Source: Ruminococcaceae bacterium UBA2719
GTDB lineage: Bacteria > Bacillota > Clostridia > Oscillospirales > Acutalibacteraceae
Direction of reading: 5' to 3'
NCBI GenBank assembly: GCA_002353935.1
Contig: DEKP01000027.1
Span: forward strand, 1-10,962
Length of the DNA: 10,962 nt
Each line of letters begins with the position of its first letter. The first letter of the stretch is position 1. Below are positions 1 to 6,472 of this stretch, in pieces. A program made the translations under genes and the position numbers. A model generated the notes under the pieces. The model saw only the letters and a program-made list of their open reading frames with translations. It made no database searches and had not been told where the DNA came from.

Positions 1-53
1 GTTATATGCAGTTCCGTTAACTAAAGATAAACAGTTAACTTTTTACATATAAC
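1..53. repeat. Nested inverted repeat at the left edge, terminator-like
   Basis: An outer 8-bp pair (GTTATATG at 1-8, CATATAAC at 46-53) encloses an inner 7-bp pair (GTTAACT at 16-22, AGTTAAC at 33-39) with a 10-base loop. On the plus strand a T-rich run follows each right arm, so it could stop a rightward transcript entering from outside the window. It could also act on the leftward operon that ends at 121. The stems are almost pure A/T, which makes an intrinsic terminator weak. The remaining bases to 120 are AT-rich and hold nothing else I can support. Confidence 0.45.
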
Positions 54-120
54 TTTTTCTTTTAACCCTAATTTAATTTTAAAAATCTTACAACCTAAAT
101 ACTATGTATAATTAATTAGA

Positions 121-576
121 TTAAGATTTCTTTGTAATTCTTAAATTTTGTCTGGTTTTTCTCAGTTCTGTAAGCTGAGCAGTAATAGCATCGTCTGTGC
201 GCTTCATTAAGTTCTCAACATAATCGTTAGCAGCTTTGCGCATTTCAGCAGTTTTTGCCTTAACATCATTCATAAGCTCAGCAGCTTCTGCTTTTGCAGC
301 GCGTATAATTTCGCTTTGATCAATCATCGCTTTTTTTCTTTCTTCTGCTGCTCTTATGATATCGTCAGACTCTTTTTTAGCTTCAGCTATAATCTGGCTT
401 CTGTCTGCAACTATGTTCTTAGCCTGTCTTACTTCAGCCGGCAGAGTATCCTGAATTTCATCAAGAATATCGTAGACCTTCTCTGCCTCTACTATAACCT
501 TTCCTCCGGATAACGGAAGAGTTTTTGAATCGGCAATAAGGTCTTGCAATTCGCTAATAAGATCGTCCACTCTCAT
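121..576 (-). CDS. Small coiled-coil, ATP-synthase-b/DivIVA-like protein of unknown function
   Basis: This 151-residue protein is highly charged and almost entirely helical. Residues about 48-145 form an Ala/Glu/Lys/Arg-rich heptad-like stretch (IIAEAKKESDDIIRAAEERK and similar) like the stalk of F/V-type ATP synthase b/H subunits or a DivIVA-type coiled coil. It has no nucleotide-binding motif and no membrane segment. Clostridial genomes often carry such a gene, usually annotated only as 'ATPase', just after coaD, which is the arrangement here. The frame stays open upstream to 696, but that extension lies inside coaD. The ATG at 576 is preceded by GAAAGGAAA and gives the conserved-looking start MRVDDLISEL, so I chose it. 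It is the last gene of the uvrC-rsmD-coaD unit, 40 bases after coaD. The helical character is secure. The function is not known. Confidence 0.82.
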   Translation of the reverse strand: MRVDDLISELQDLIADSKTLPLSGGKVIVEAEKVYDILDEIQDTLPAEVRQAKNIVADRSQIIAEAKKESDDIIRAAEERKKAMIDQSEIIRAAKAEAAELMNDVKAKTAEMRKAANDYVENLMKRTDDAITAQLTELRKTRQNLRITKKS

Positions 577-616
577 TTTAAATTTCCTTTCATACTTAAA
601 TAGTTTAAGTTGTTTT

Positions 617-1105
617 TTACTTTTTAAGTCTTTCATAAATTTTGTCATATAGGCAAGCAGGAACAAAATTAGATATATCGCCGCCCAAAGACGCAACCTG
701 TCTGACTATACTGGAGCTCAAATACATATTCTGAGCGTCAGCGGTCAAAAACACCGTGTCAAACTCAGGGTTTAATTTTCGGTTAGTAAGTGCCATCTGA
801 AACTCATACTCAAAATCAGATACAGCTCTCAAACCCTTAACCACAGCAGTAGCCCCACGCTTTTTAGCATAATCCGCAAGCAGACCGTCAAAGCCGACAA
901 TCTCAATATTAGAAACTTTCGCTTCTTTAAGCGCTTCTTCTAAAAAAGAAATGCGCTCATCTATCGTAAAACTCGGCGTCTTATCCATATTGACTAACAC
1001 AGCGACAATGACTTTATCAAACATTTTTGATGCTCTTTTAATAATATCAACATGTCCCAGTGTTACCGGGTCAAAGCTGCCCGGGCAAATTACGGTTCTG
1101 CTCAT
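617..1105 (-). CDS. coaD: Phosphopantetheine adenylyltransferase (PPAT)
   Basis: CoaD transfers AMP from ATP to 4'-phosphopantetheine, giving dephospho-CoA, the penultimate step of cytoplasmic coenzyme A synthesis. The 162 residues match the usual length of about 160. Family marks are clear: the N-terminal CPGSFDPVTLGH with the nucleotidyltransferase T/HxGH motif at 15-18, KGLRAVSDFEYEFQMA at 90-105, and YLSSSIVRQVASLGG at 128-142 with the ISSS-type ATP-binding loop. The start at 1105 has an AGGAGG site seven bases upstream. The gene follows rsmD by 18 bases, a pairing common in bacteria, and shares the uvrC transcript. It looks intact with all key residues present. Confidence 0.97.
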   Translation of the reverse strand: MSRTVICPGSFDPVTLGHVDIIKRASKMFDKVIVAVLVNMDKTPSFTIDERISFLEEALKEAKVSNIEIVGFDGLLADYAKKRGATAVVKGLRAVSDFEYEFQMALTNRKLNPEFDTVFLTADAQNMYLSSSIVRQVASLGGDISNFVPACLYDKIYERLKK

Positions 1106-1123
1106 AAACAGCCTCCTGCAATA

Positions 1124-1684
1124 TCAGTCGGACCACAATATATAGTCCTCGTGTCGGTATGTGCTTATCTTTATTTTACCATAGGTCCGCTCTCTGTCAA
1201 GAGTAAATTTGTAATATTTTTGTAATATTTTATCATTTAATGCACTTTCACAAATTATCACGCCTGTTTTGCTTATTTTTTGTGCAACAATAGGTAAGAT
1301 TTCCTGTAATATTCCCATGTTATATGGCGGATCAAGGAAGGCTATGTCAAAGATTTTGGTAGTATTTTTCAAGCAACTTATAGAGTCAGCATTAATAACC
1401 TCCGCAAATTGTTGCAATTTTGTAACCTCTAAATTACGATTTATGCACCTTATTGCGCTTTTGCTCGAATCAATAAATATAGCGTTTTTGGCATTTCTGG
1501 ATAAAGCCTCTATTCCCATCTGTCCACTGCCGGCAAAAGCGTCTAAAAATGTTCTGCCTTCGATCTCAAATTGAATAGAAGAAAACACTGCTTCTTTGAT
1601 TTTATCCGTAGTCGGACGTACTATATCGTCACCTTTCAGCGTTTCTAACACTCTGCCTCGCGCAGATCCTGTAATAACTCTCAT
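1124..1684 (-). CDS. rsmD: 16S rRNA (guanine(966)-N(2))-methyltransferase RsmD
   Basis: RsmD is an S-adenosylmethionine-dependent enzyme that methylates N2 of G966 in 16S rRNA during 30S assembly. The 186 residues carry the N-terminal MRVITGSARGR, the RPTTDKIKEAVFSSI segment (23-37), SAM motif I DAFAGSGQMGIEALSR (48-63) and the catalytic DPPY motif at 118-121. The C-terminus RTYGKIKISTYR is also typical. The ATG at 1684 is preceded by AAGGAG. It lies 56 bases after uvrC and 18 before coaD, with no terminator on either side, so it is probably translated from the uvrC transcript. Confidence 0.96.
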   Translation of the reverse strand: MRVITGSARGRVLETLKGDDIVRPTTDKIKEAVFSSIQFEIEGRTFLDAFAGSGQMGIEALSRNAKNAIFIDSSKSAIRCINRNLEVTKLQQFAEVINADSISCLKNTTKIFDIAFLDPPYNMGILQEILPIVAQKISKTGVIICESALNDKILQKYYKFTLDRERTYGKIKISTYRHEDYILWSD

Positions 1685-1740
1685 AACTTCTCCTTTTATC
1701 CCAATATTAATATTCTTTATTTTCGCTGCAATGCCGTTCT

Positions 1741-3627
1741 TTACTCATCTTCATGAAAATATTTATATACATTCAAAGCAGCAGTATGGTTCATTCCCGG
1801 TGCGCTTTCAAGTTCCTTGATTGTAGATTTTTTTATATTTGCAAGTGTTCTGAAATACCGCAACAATTCTTTTGCTCTTTTTTGTCCTATACCGTCAATT
1901 TTTTCAAGCGACGACGAAAAAATCTTTTTGCGCTTTGAGCGATTATAGGTTATTGCATAGCGATGAACCTCGTCCTGAATACCTGCAACAAACGAAAACA
2001 CCCGTCTGTTTGGCTTTAGTGCAATCTCGCCGGCCGTTGATACTATCGCTCGGGTTCTGTGATTATCATCTTTTACCATGCCGAAAACAGGAATATCAAG
2101 ACCAAACTCTTTTATAATAGGTGCCACCGCCGCCACTTGTGTTTTTCCACCGTCTAAAAGTATAAGATCGGGCAAGCGGGCAAAACCCTTGTCTGTCTTT
2201 TGGCTTTGTTGGTTTTCAGTTTCTTTTAGTTCGCCGTCGTAGTTCTCACTAATTTCTGTTAATTTTTTATATTCATTTAACCTTCTTGTAATTACTTCTC
2301 TCATAGAAGCACAGTCATCCTGACCGTCAAATGATTTTATCTTAAACCTTTTATATGCAGATTTTAGCGGCTTAGCATTTTCATAAACTATCATTCCGGC
2401 TACATTATCCTCTCCCGAAAGATTGGATATATCGTAGCTTTCAATATATTCGGGCACCGTTTCGAGAGAAAGCATAGTTTTTAATTCTTCCAATACAGAA
2501 AGTTGTCTGCCTGTAACTCCCTGCTGCTGAGCAAGCATCTCAAAAGCGTTCTCCCTGCACATATCCACCAAATTCTTCTGCACTCCCTTTGAGGGAACAT
2601 TTATATAAACACGCTTACCCTTTTTTTGAGATAACCATTCTTCTATCATATCAGCATCATCAATATTTACACTCAAAGCTATTTTTTTAGGCACATCATC
2701 ACGCATAGAGTAATACCTAAGCAAAAATTCACTCATAAAGACTTTTTCGTCATCAACATCGCTGACGATAAAATTTTCCTTATCAAACATTCTGGAATCA
2801 GAAAACCGTAACACTGTTGCACTGCCTTTATTAGAACTTATGCATACAGCGATAACATCGATTTCATCAATATTGATATTAACCACCTTTTGTTTGTCAC
2901 GCATACGCTTTACAGCGTTAATTGTATCTCGATACCTCGCTGCAGACTCAAAATCTAAACGTTCTGCGGCATCTTGCATACTTTCATTTAGTTTTTTTAG
3001 CGTTTTAGAACTGCCCCCCTGCAAAAAAGCAAGAGCTTCGTCAACGCGTTCATTATATTCTTTCAACGATACTCTTCCTGTACAAGGAGCACAGCACTGC
3101 TTTATATGAAAATTTAAACAAGGTCTACCCTTTTTAAAATCATCGGGAAATTTTTTGTTGCAGGTTGGCAGCATAAATATTTTCATTGCCTCTTCTACGC
3201 TTGTCTTAACATAAAAGCTGGATGTATAAGGGCCAATATACTGCGCTGAATCATCGCCTTTTTGCAGCACATAATCTATGCGTCTCCACAACTCATCAGA
3301 CACCCTGATGTAACTATAACCTTTATCATCTTTTAGCAAAATATTATACTTTGGCTTGTGCTGCTTTATCAAACTGCATTCCAAAATCAGCGATTCGAAC
3401 TCACTGTCCGTTATGATATATTCAAAATCATCTACATTGCTAACCATACGACGGACTTTTTCAGAGTGATTATTCTGTGAACCAAAATACTGGCTTACTC
3501 GATTTTTGAGTTTTTTTGCCTTTCCGATATATATTATTTTTTTATCTTTATTTTTCATGATATACACGCCAGGCTGCATAGGCAATGCCATCGCTTTTTT
3601 GCGTAACAGGCTCAGTTTTTCGTTCAC
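1741..3627 (-). CDS. uvrC: UvrABC excinuclease subunit C
   Basis: UvrC makes the 3' and 5' incisions around bulky DNA lesions after loading by UvrA-UvrB. The 628 residues hold all expected parts. The N-terminal GIY-YIG nuclease spans about 13-95, with GVY at 20-22, YIG at 33-35 and Arg43. A cysteine cluster follows (C156, C170, C178/C179, C182), matching the iron-sulfur site known in UvrC. The UvrB-binding UVR helix pair lies near 205-245. The RNase H-like nuclease shows D399 in YDISN, D492 in LLDGGKTQ and H555 in DEVHRYAI. Tandem helix-hairpin-helix motifs occupy about 573-625. A hydrophilic insert at about 456-484 precedes LPDLILLDGG. The start is GTG at 3625-3627, seven bases after AAGGAG. 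It is the first gene of a unit with rsmD and coaD and has its own promoter. Confidence 0.97.
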   Translation of the reverse strand: MNEKLSLLRKKAMALPMQPGVYIMKNKDKKIIYIGKAKKLKNRVSQYFGSQNNHSEKVRRMVSNVDDFEYIITDSEFESLILECSLIKQHKPKYNILLKDDKGYSYIRVSDELWRRIDYVLQKGDDSAQYIGPYTSSFYVKTSVEEAMKIFMLPTCNKKFPDDFKKGRPCLNFHIKQCCAPCTGRVSLKEYNERVDEALAFLQGGSSKTLKKLNESMQDAAERLDFESAARYRDTINAVKRMRDKQKVVNINIDEIDVIAVCISSNKGSATVLRFSDSRMFDKENFIVSDVDDEKVFMSEFLLRYYSMRDDVPKKIALSVNIDDADMIEEWLSQKKGKRVYINVPSKGVQKNLVDMCRENAFEMLAQQQGVTGRQLSVLEELKTMLSLETVPEYIESYDISNLSGEDNVAGMIVYENAKPLKSAYKRFKIKSFDGQDDCASMREVITRRLNEYKKLTEISENYDGELKETENQQSQKTDKGFARLPDLILLDGGKTQVAAVAPIIKEFGLDIPVFGMVKDDNHRTRAIVSTAGEIALKPNRRVFSFVAGIQDEVHRYAITYNRSKRKKIFSSSLEKIDGIGQKRAKELLRYFRTLANIKKSTIKELESAPGMNHTAALNVYKYFHEDE

Positions 3628-3659
3628 AATATCACTCCTTCACACAATATACCATTTCA

Positions 3660-3688
3660 AATATACATTATTATTTTTGATTTTTCAA
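3660..3688 (-). promoter_or_regulatory. Sigma-A promoter of the uvrC-rsmD-coaD unit
   Basis: Reading the minus strand, TTGAAA (3688-3683) and TATATT (3665-3660) are separated by exactly 17 bases. Transcription would start near 3653, about 25 bases before the GTG start of uvrC, with the AAGGAG site in between. It lies just after the terminator that closes the HPr gene, as expected for a new transcription unit. No LexA-like operator (GAAC-N4-GTTC) is visible nearby. Confidence 0.7.
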
Positions 3689-3740
3689 CCTAAGAAAATA
3701 CTTTTCATCTCTCTACTAAGCGTCCAAATTATAGTAATAA

Positions 3741-3770
3741 TAAAAAAATAAAGGCGGATAAAATCCGCCC
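3741..3770 (-). terminator. Intrinsic terminator after the HPr gene
   Basis: On the minus strand a perfect 7-bp GC-rich stem GGCGGAT/ATCCGCC (plus strand 3753-3759 and 3763-3769, loop of 3) is followed by TTTATTTTTTTA. It sits 18 bases after the HPr stop codon and ahead of the uvrC promoter, and is the clearest factor-independent terminator in the window. Confidence 0.92.
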
Positions 3771-3787
3771 TTGAAAATTCCAAATTA

Positions 3788-4051
3788 TTATTCGGCAAAA
3801 CCTGTATTCACCAAAGCAACAAGACCTTCTACTGCTTCTGTTTCATCTGTACCGTCGGCAAAAATCTTGACTGTAGTTCCGCCGATAATACCAAGTGACA
3901 AAACTCCCAAAAGACTTTTTGCGTTAACTCTTCTCTCATCTTTCTCTACCCAAATGGTTGATTTATATTCGTTAGCCTTCTGAATAAAGAAAGTTGCCGG
4001 ACGAGCATGAAGCCCTGCTTTATTTTGAACTAAAACATCCTTTGCATACAT
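3788..4051 (-). CDS. ptsH: HPr family phosphocarrier protein
   Basis: HPr passes phosphate from Enzyme I to the sugar-specific EIIA proteins of the phosphotransferase system. In Firmicutes it also serves catabolite repression through CcpA when HPr kinase modifies Ser46. The 87 residues match the family length. AGLHARPA places the phosphoryl-accepting His at 15 with Arg17 beside it, and NAKSLLGVLSLG places the regulatory Ser at 46, so both sites are intact. His15 argues against a Crh-type protein. It stands alone between its own promoter and terminator, not beside ptsI, an arrangement often seen in Clostridia. The ATG at 4051 is preceded by GAGGGT. The symbol ptsH is the usual one, but true sugar transport duty cannot be judged without knowing whether a second HPr exists. 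Confidence 0.94.
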   Translation of the reverse strand: MYAKDVLVQNKAGLHARPATFFIQKANEYKSTIWVEKDERRVNAKSLLGVLSLGIIGGTTVKIFADGTDETEAVEGLVALVNTGFAE

Positions 4052-4095
4052 AAAGATACCCTCTTTTTAAAACATAAATTATCAGTGAAACCCTC

Positions 4096-4109
4096 GGGCT
4101 CAAGCGCCC
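4096..4109 (-). repeat. Small GC-rich hairpin in the HPr leader
   Basis: GGGC (4096-4099) and GCCC (4106-4109) can pair around a six-base loop within the roughly 70-base leader of the HPr mRNA, starting about 11 bases after the predicted transcription start. No cre-like operator (TGWAANCGNTNWCA) was seen near it. The stem is only four pairs, so any role is uncertain. Confidence 0.3.
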
Positions 4110-4126
4110 TTTATTGATTATTTTAT

Positions 4127-4155
4127 ATTATATCCACAAAAAACACTAAGGTCAA
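4127..4155 (-). promoter_or_regulatory. Consensus sigma-A promoter of the HPr gene
   Basis: On the minus strand TTGACC (4155-4150) and a perfect TATAAT (4132-4127) are 17 bases apart. Transcription would begin near 4120, giving a leader of about 70 bases. The near-consensus match fits strong expression of HPr. The other 170 or so bases between this site and the trmD stop are AT-rich, with no gene and no convincing terminator. Confidence 0.85.
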
Positions 4156-4321
4156 CACTGAAAAAACATTTTTGGTTTGATATATAATTGAAGAATTTTA
4201 AAAATCTTTTTTGTTGTGCAAAATCACTAAAATAATTTCGAGATTTTGTATTTACTTACCATTGCATAGAATTTTTAACTGACAATTTTATGTAATTAAT
4301 CAATACAGTTCAGTCATTTTA

Positions 4322-5059
4322 TTAATTTTTACCAATAATTATGCTATTTGCAAGTTCCTTTTCTTTTTCAGTCAAATTTGCCTTTTCTATAAGATCAGGA
4401 CGGTTTTTGGCTGTTTTAATAACGCTTTGTTCTCTGCGCCATTTGGCAATGTTTTCATGATGTCCGCTATACAAGACCTGCGGAATTTCTTTGCCGCGCC
4501 ACACTTGAGGCTTAGTGTACTGAGGATATTCGAGCAAGCCGTTATAGTGGCTCTCCTGAGTAAAACACTCGTCGTCTGACAATACACCGTTTACAAGCCT
4601 TGACAGTGCATCAACAAATACAAGAGCCGGCAGCTCGCCGCCTGTTAAAACATAGTCGCCGATAGAAATTTCCTCATCCACATACTCATCTATCACTCTC
4701 TGGTCAACGCCCTCATAGTGGCCGCACAATACACAGACGTTTTCAAGTGTTGACATCTCCTTTAGCCTATTTTGATCAAGAATTTTACCCTTTGGCGACA
4801 TATAAATAAAATGCGGCTTATCTCCAATTTGGCTGCAAATATTCTCAAAGCAAAGCGCAATTGGCTCCGCCTTTAAAAGCATGCCCTTGCCACCACCATA
4901 AGTAGAATCATCCACCCTTTTGTGCTTGTCAAAAGCAAAATCTCTGAGTTGATGGCAAAAAATATCCAACACTCCTTTTTTCTGTGCTCTTCCCAATATA
5001 CTTTCGTTTAGAACCGTCTCGCACATACCGTCAAACAGCGTAATGATATCAATCCTCAT
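4322..5059 (-). CDS. trmD: tRNA (guanine(37)-N(1))-methyltransferase TrmD
   Basis: TrmD uses S-adenosylmethionine to methylate N1 of G37 next to the anticodon of certain tRNAs, preventing +1 frameshifts. From the ATG at 5059 the protein is 245 residues. The family marks are MRIDIITLF at the N-terminus, DSTYGGGKGML (51-61), the deep-knot SAM loops LCGHYEGVDQRV (111-122) and SIGDYVLTGGELP (132-144), and GLLEYPQYTKPQVWRG (174-189). Position 169, the general-base Asp of the E. coli enzyme, is Glu here (QES). A TTG two codons upstream at 5065 is also open, but it sits too close to the AAAGGA site and the family begins M-R/K-I-D, so I chose 5059. The start overlaps the end of rimM by 11 bases, implying coupled translation. 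No strong terminator follows. Confidence 0.96.
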   Translation of the reverse strand: MRIDIITLFDGMCETVLNESILGRAQKKGVLDIFCHQLRDFAFDKHKRVDDSTYGGGKGMLLKAEPIALCFENICSQIGDKPHFIYMSPKGKILDQNRLKEMSTLENVCVLCGHYEGVDQRVIDEYVDEEISIGDYVLTGGELPALVFVDALSRLVNGVLSDDECFTQESHYNGLLEYPQYTKPQVWRGKEIPQVLYSGHHENIAKWRREQSVIKTAKNRPDLIEKANLTEKEKELANSIIIGKN

Positions 5060-5561
5060 CGTCAAATAATCCTTTCATAGGATATATATATATTTTACCA
5101 TTCTCTATATCGATTTTTTTGACTACATCTTGTATCACCGGAATATAAAACAACTTAGAATTTTCGTCTTTCATTTCATAAACATCATTAGCGCCTGTTG
5201 ATATGACATTAGTAACCTTACCATAGAGTTTTTGTGAATCAACGTCCACTATATCAAGTCCGATAATATCTTGTATAAAATACTCGCCCTCTTGAAGTTT
5301 AATATCCTCACGTTTTATAAATAAAACGGTATTTCTGAGCTTAGCGGCAGCCTCTACAGTGTCGACCCCGTCTATCTTAATAATAGCAATATTTTTATGT
5401 GGACGACATTTAACTGAAATGCACTTTTTATCTTTGCCGATATACATCTTTTTTATATTTAGCAAATCACTCGGAGAATTACACCAACACTCAAAGCGCA
5501 CTTCGCCTCTGATTCCGTGAGTTGAAACTATCTTTCCGATTTCTAAAAATTCTTTTACCAT
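5049..5561 (-). CDS. rimM: Ribosome maturation factor RimM
   Basis: RimM binds S19 in the assembling 30S head and helps late 16S maturation. The 170 residues show the N-terminal beta-barrel signature GKIVSTHGIRGEVR (9-22), the inter-domain GEYFIQDIIGL (92-102), and a C-terminal PRC barrel with GANDVYEM (123-130) and IPVIQDVVKKIDIENGKIYI (140-159), ending in PMKGL. The ATG at 5561 follows GGGAGA by a short spacer. It is the first gene of a two-gene unit with trmD and is driven by its own promoter, whereas Bacillus subtilis reads the pair from the larger ffh-rpsP operon. The coding DNA is very AT-rich. Confidence 0.96.
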   Translation of the reverse strand: MVKEFLEIGKIVSTHGIRGEVRFECWCNSPSDLLNIKKMYIGKDKKCISVKCRPHKNIAIIKIDGVDTVEAAAKLRNTVLFIKREDIKLQEGEYFIQDIIGLDIVDVDSQKLYGKVTNVISTGANDVYEMKDENSKLFYIPVIQDVVKKIDIENGKIYIYPMKGLFDDED

Positions 5562-5604
5562 AATTTCTCCCGTTCAACGAGTTGTTTTCGATTAATTTTT
5601 ATAT

Positions 5605-5633
5605 ATTCTAACATATATAAATATTGTTTTCAA
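5605..5633 (-). promoter_or_regulatory. Sigma-A promoter (extended -10) of rimM-trmD
   Basis: On the minus strand TTGAAA (5633-5628) and TAGAAT (5610-5605) are separated by exactly 17 bases, and the -10 is preceded by TGT, an extended -10 element. Transcription would start near 5598, about 37 bases before the rimM ATG. It lies just after the hairpin that closes the ylxM-ffh-rpsP-khpA unit. Confidence 0.75.
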
Positions 5634-5675
5634 GAATCTGGTTTAATGATACGTCTATGCCTTTATATAACTAGA

Positions 5676-5722
5676 TAGTAAACAAAAACCGCCGTACTAT
5701 ATAAGACAAGTACAGCGGTTTT
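5676..5722 (-). terminator. Terminator of the ylxM-ffh-rpsP-khpA operon
   Basis: An 8-bp stem AAAACCGC/GCGGTTTT (5685-5692 with 5715-5722), one C/A mismatch, then a 5-bp stem GTACT/AGTAC (5694-5698 with 5709-5713) close over a 10-base loop. On the minus strand the stem runs into GGTTTTTGTTTACT, a U-rich tail. The plus strand also ends in TTTT, so it may work weakly in both directions. It lies 17 bases after the khpA stop. Confidence 0.85.
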
Positions 5723-5738
5723 ATCTGTTTGATCAAAA

Positions 5739-5972
5739 TCAGTCGATTTCAACCATAATTTTTTCATTCTTGCGTATAGCAGCAGATCTTGCGACAGTAC
5801 GAATAGCTTTTGCTATTCTACCCTGCTTGCCGATGATTCTACCCATATCATCCTGTGCTACATGAATGTGGTATACAATAACATCATCTTCATTGGGCTC
5901 GTCAACAGTAACATTAACTGCATCCGGATCTTCTACTAAACCCTTAGCAATAGTAAGAAGTAATTCTTTCAT
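5739..5972 (-). CDS. khpA: KH-domain RNA-binding protein KhpA (YlqC family)
   Basis: KhpA is a small cytoplasmic RNA-binding protein. In other Firmicutes it pairs with KhpB/Jag and influences cell elongation and mRNA levels. The 77 residues match the family length of 75-80. The single KH fold is marked by the GKQG (GxxG) RNA-gripping loop at 48-51 within MGRIIGKQGRIAKAIRT, followed by ARSAAIRKNEKIMVEID. The ATG at 5972 has GGAAAGGA upstream. It follows rpsP by 156 bases, an unusually wide gap for this conserved pair and one filled with inverted repeats. It ends just before the operon terminator. No ylqD gene follows, unlike in Bacillus subtilis. Confidence 0.95.
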   Translation of the reverse strand: MKELLLTIAKGLVEDPDAVNVTVDEPNEDDVIVYHIHVAQDDMGRIIGKQGRIAKAIRTVARSAAIRKNEKIMVEID

Positions 5973-5999
5973 TTTTTATCCTTTCCAAGTGCATTTTTT

Positions 6000-6018
6000 A
6001 AGCTCCTTTTAAGAGCTT
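6000..6018. repeat. Hairpin AAGCTC/GAGCTT in the rpsP-khpA gap
   Basis: AAGCTC (6000-6005) and GAGCTT (6013-6018) pair around a seven-base loop. In the plus direction TATTTTT follows, so it has terminator form on the strand that carries no gene. In the khpA mRNA it would stand 27 bases ahead of the start codon, just upstream of the ribosome binding site. Confidence 0.5.
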
Positions 6019-6025
6019 TATTTTT

Positions 6026-6066
6026 AAGTGCGCTGTAAGTGTGATTTTAAAATACACTTAGCACTT
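6026..6066. repeat. Long imperfect inverted repeat in the rpsP-khpA gap
   Basis: AAGTGC (6026-6031) pairs with GCACTT (6061-6066), and AAGTGT (6037-6042) with ACACTT (6054-6059), around the palindrome ATTTTAAAAT (6044-6053). Only a 5/1-base internal loop and one bulge interrupt the stem. No U-rich tail follows on the minus strand, so it is not a standard terminator. It could be an RNA processing site, a stability element or an attenuator between rpsP and khpA. Confidence 0.55.
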
Positions 6067-6091
6067 ATATTATACACTTTGATTATTTTTG

Positions 6092-6120
6092 CATATTTTT
6101 CGCATGTTATGCGCAATATG
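6092..6120. repeat. Inverted repeat just after rpsP
   Basis: CATATT (6092-6097) and AATATG (6115-6120) enclose CGCAT/ATGCG (6101-6105 with 6109-6113) around a three-base loop. It begins nine bases after the rpsP stop in the direction of transcription. On the minus strand the 3' side is A-rich, not T-rich, so a 3'-end stabilising or processing hairpin is more likely than a terminator. Confidence 0.5.
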
Positions 6121-6128
6121 ATGGGCGA

Positions 6129-6368
6129 TCAGATCACACCGTTCTTTTTGAGCAACGATTTAACAGTATCGGTAGGTTGCGCGCCTTTTGAAATCCATTC
6201 TTTTACTTTGTCTGCGTCAACTTTAACTTCAACAGGTGTAGCAAGCGGGTTGTAAGTACCGATTTCTTCAATAAAACGACCGTCACGCGGATAGCGTGAA
6301 TCTGCAACTACAATACGATAGAACGGATGCTTTTTAGCTCCCATTCTTTTGAGTCTGATTTTTACCAT
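6129..6368 (-). CDS. rpsP: Small ribosomal subunit protein bS16
   Basis: S16 is a primary 16S-binding protein needed for assembly of the 30S body. The 79 residues cover the whole family: MVKIRLKRMGAKKHPFYRIV, VADSRYPRDGRFIEEIGTYN (21-40), and KVKEWISKGAQPTDTVKSLL (54-73). It lacks the C-terminal extension found in some bacteria, so it sits at the short end of the range. The ATG at 6368 has a full AGGAGGT site eight bases upstream. It follows ffh by 104 bases that hold no convincing terminator or promoter, which fits cotranscription from the ylxM promoter. Confidence 0.98.
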   Translation of the reverse strand: MVKIRLKRMGAKKHPFYRIVVADSRYPRDGRFIEEIGTYNPLATPVEVKVDADKVKEWISKGAQPTDTVKSLLKKNGVI

Positions 6369-6472
6369 TTCTATACCTCCTATTTAGATTTTACAGCTTT
6401 GTTTACAAAAACATTTATAAACTCAGCCTTATATTATTTACCAAAGTTTTTGGCTAATAAACTTATTTAAAA

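Noticed and set aside
577..696. N-terminal extension of the 121-576 gene with a hydrophobic segment (IYLILFLLAYMTKF)
   Set aside because: It lies antiparallel to nothing but inside the coaD coding region in another frame, and the ATG at 576 has its own ribosome site and begins the family-like sequence. The hydrophobic stretch is a frame shadow.
4271..4321. Possible trmD terminator (AACTG/CAGTT arms, TGTA/TACA inside)
   Set aside because: The arms are short, the loop is over 20 bases, and there is no GC-rich stem before a U-run. It is too weak to call.
5060..5065. TTG start of trmD two codons upstream
   Set aside because: It is only four bases from the AAAGGA site, and TrmD proteins begin at the M-R/K-I-D position used here.
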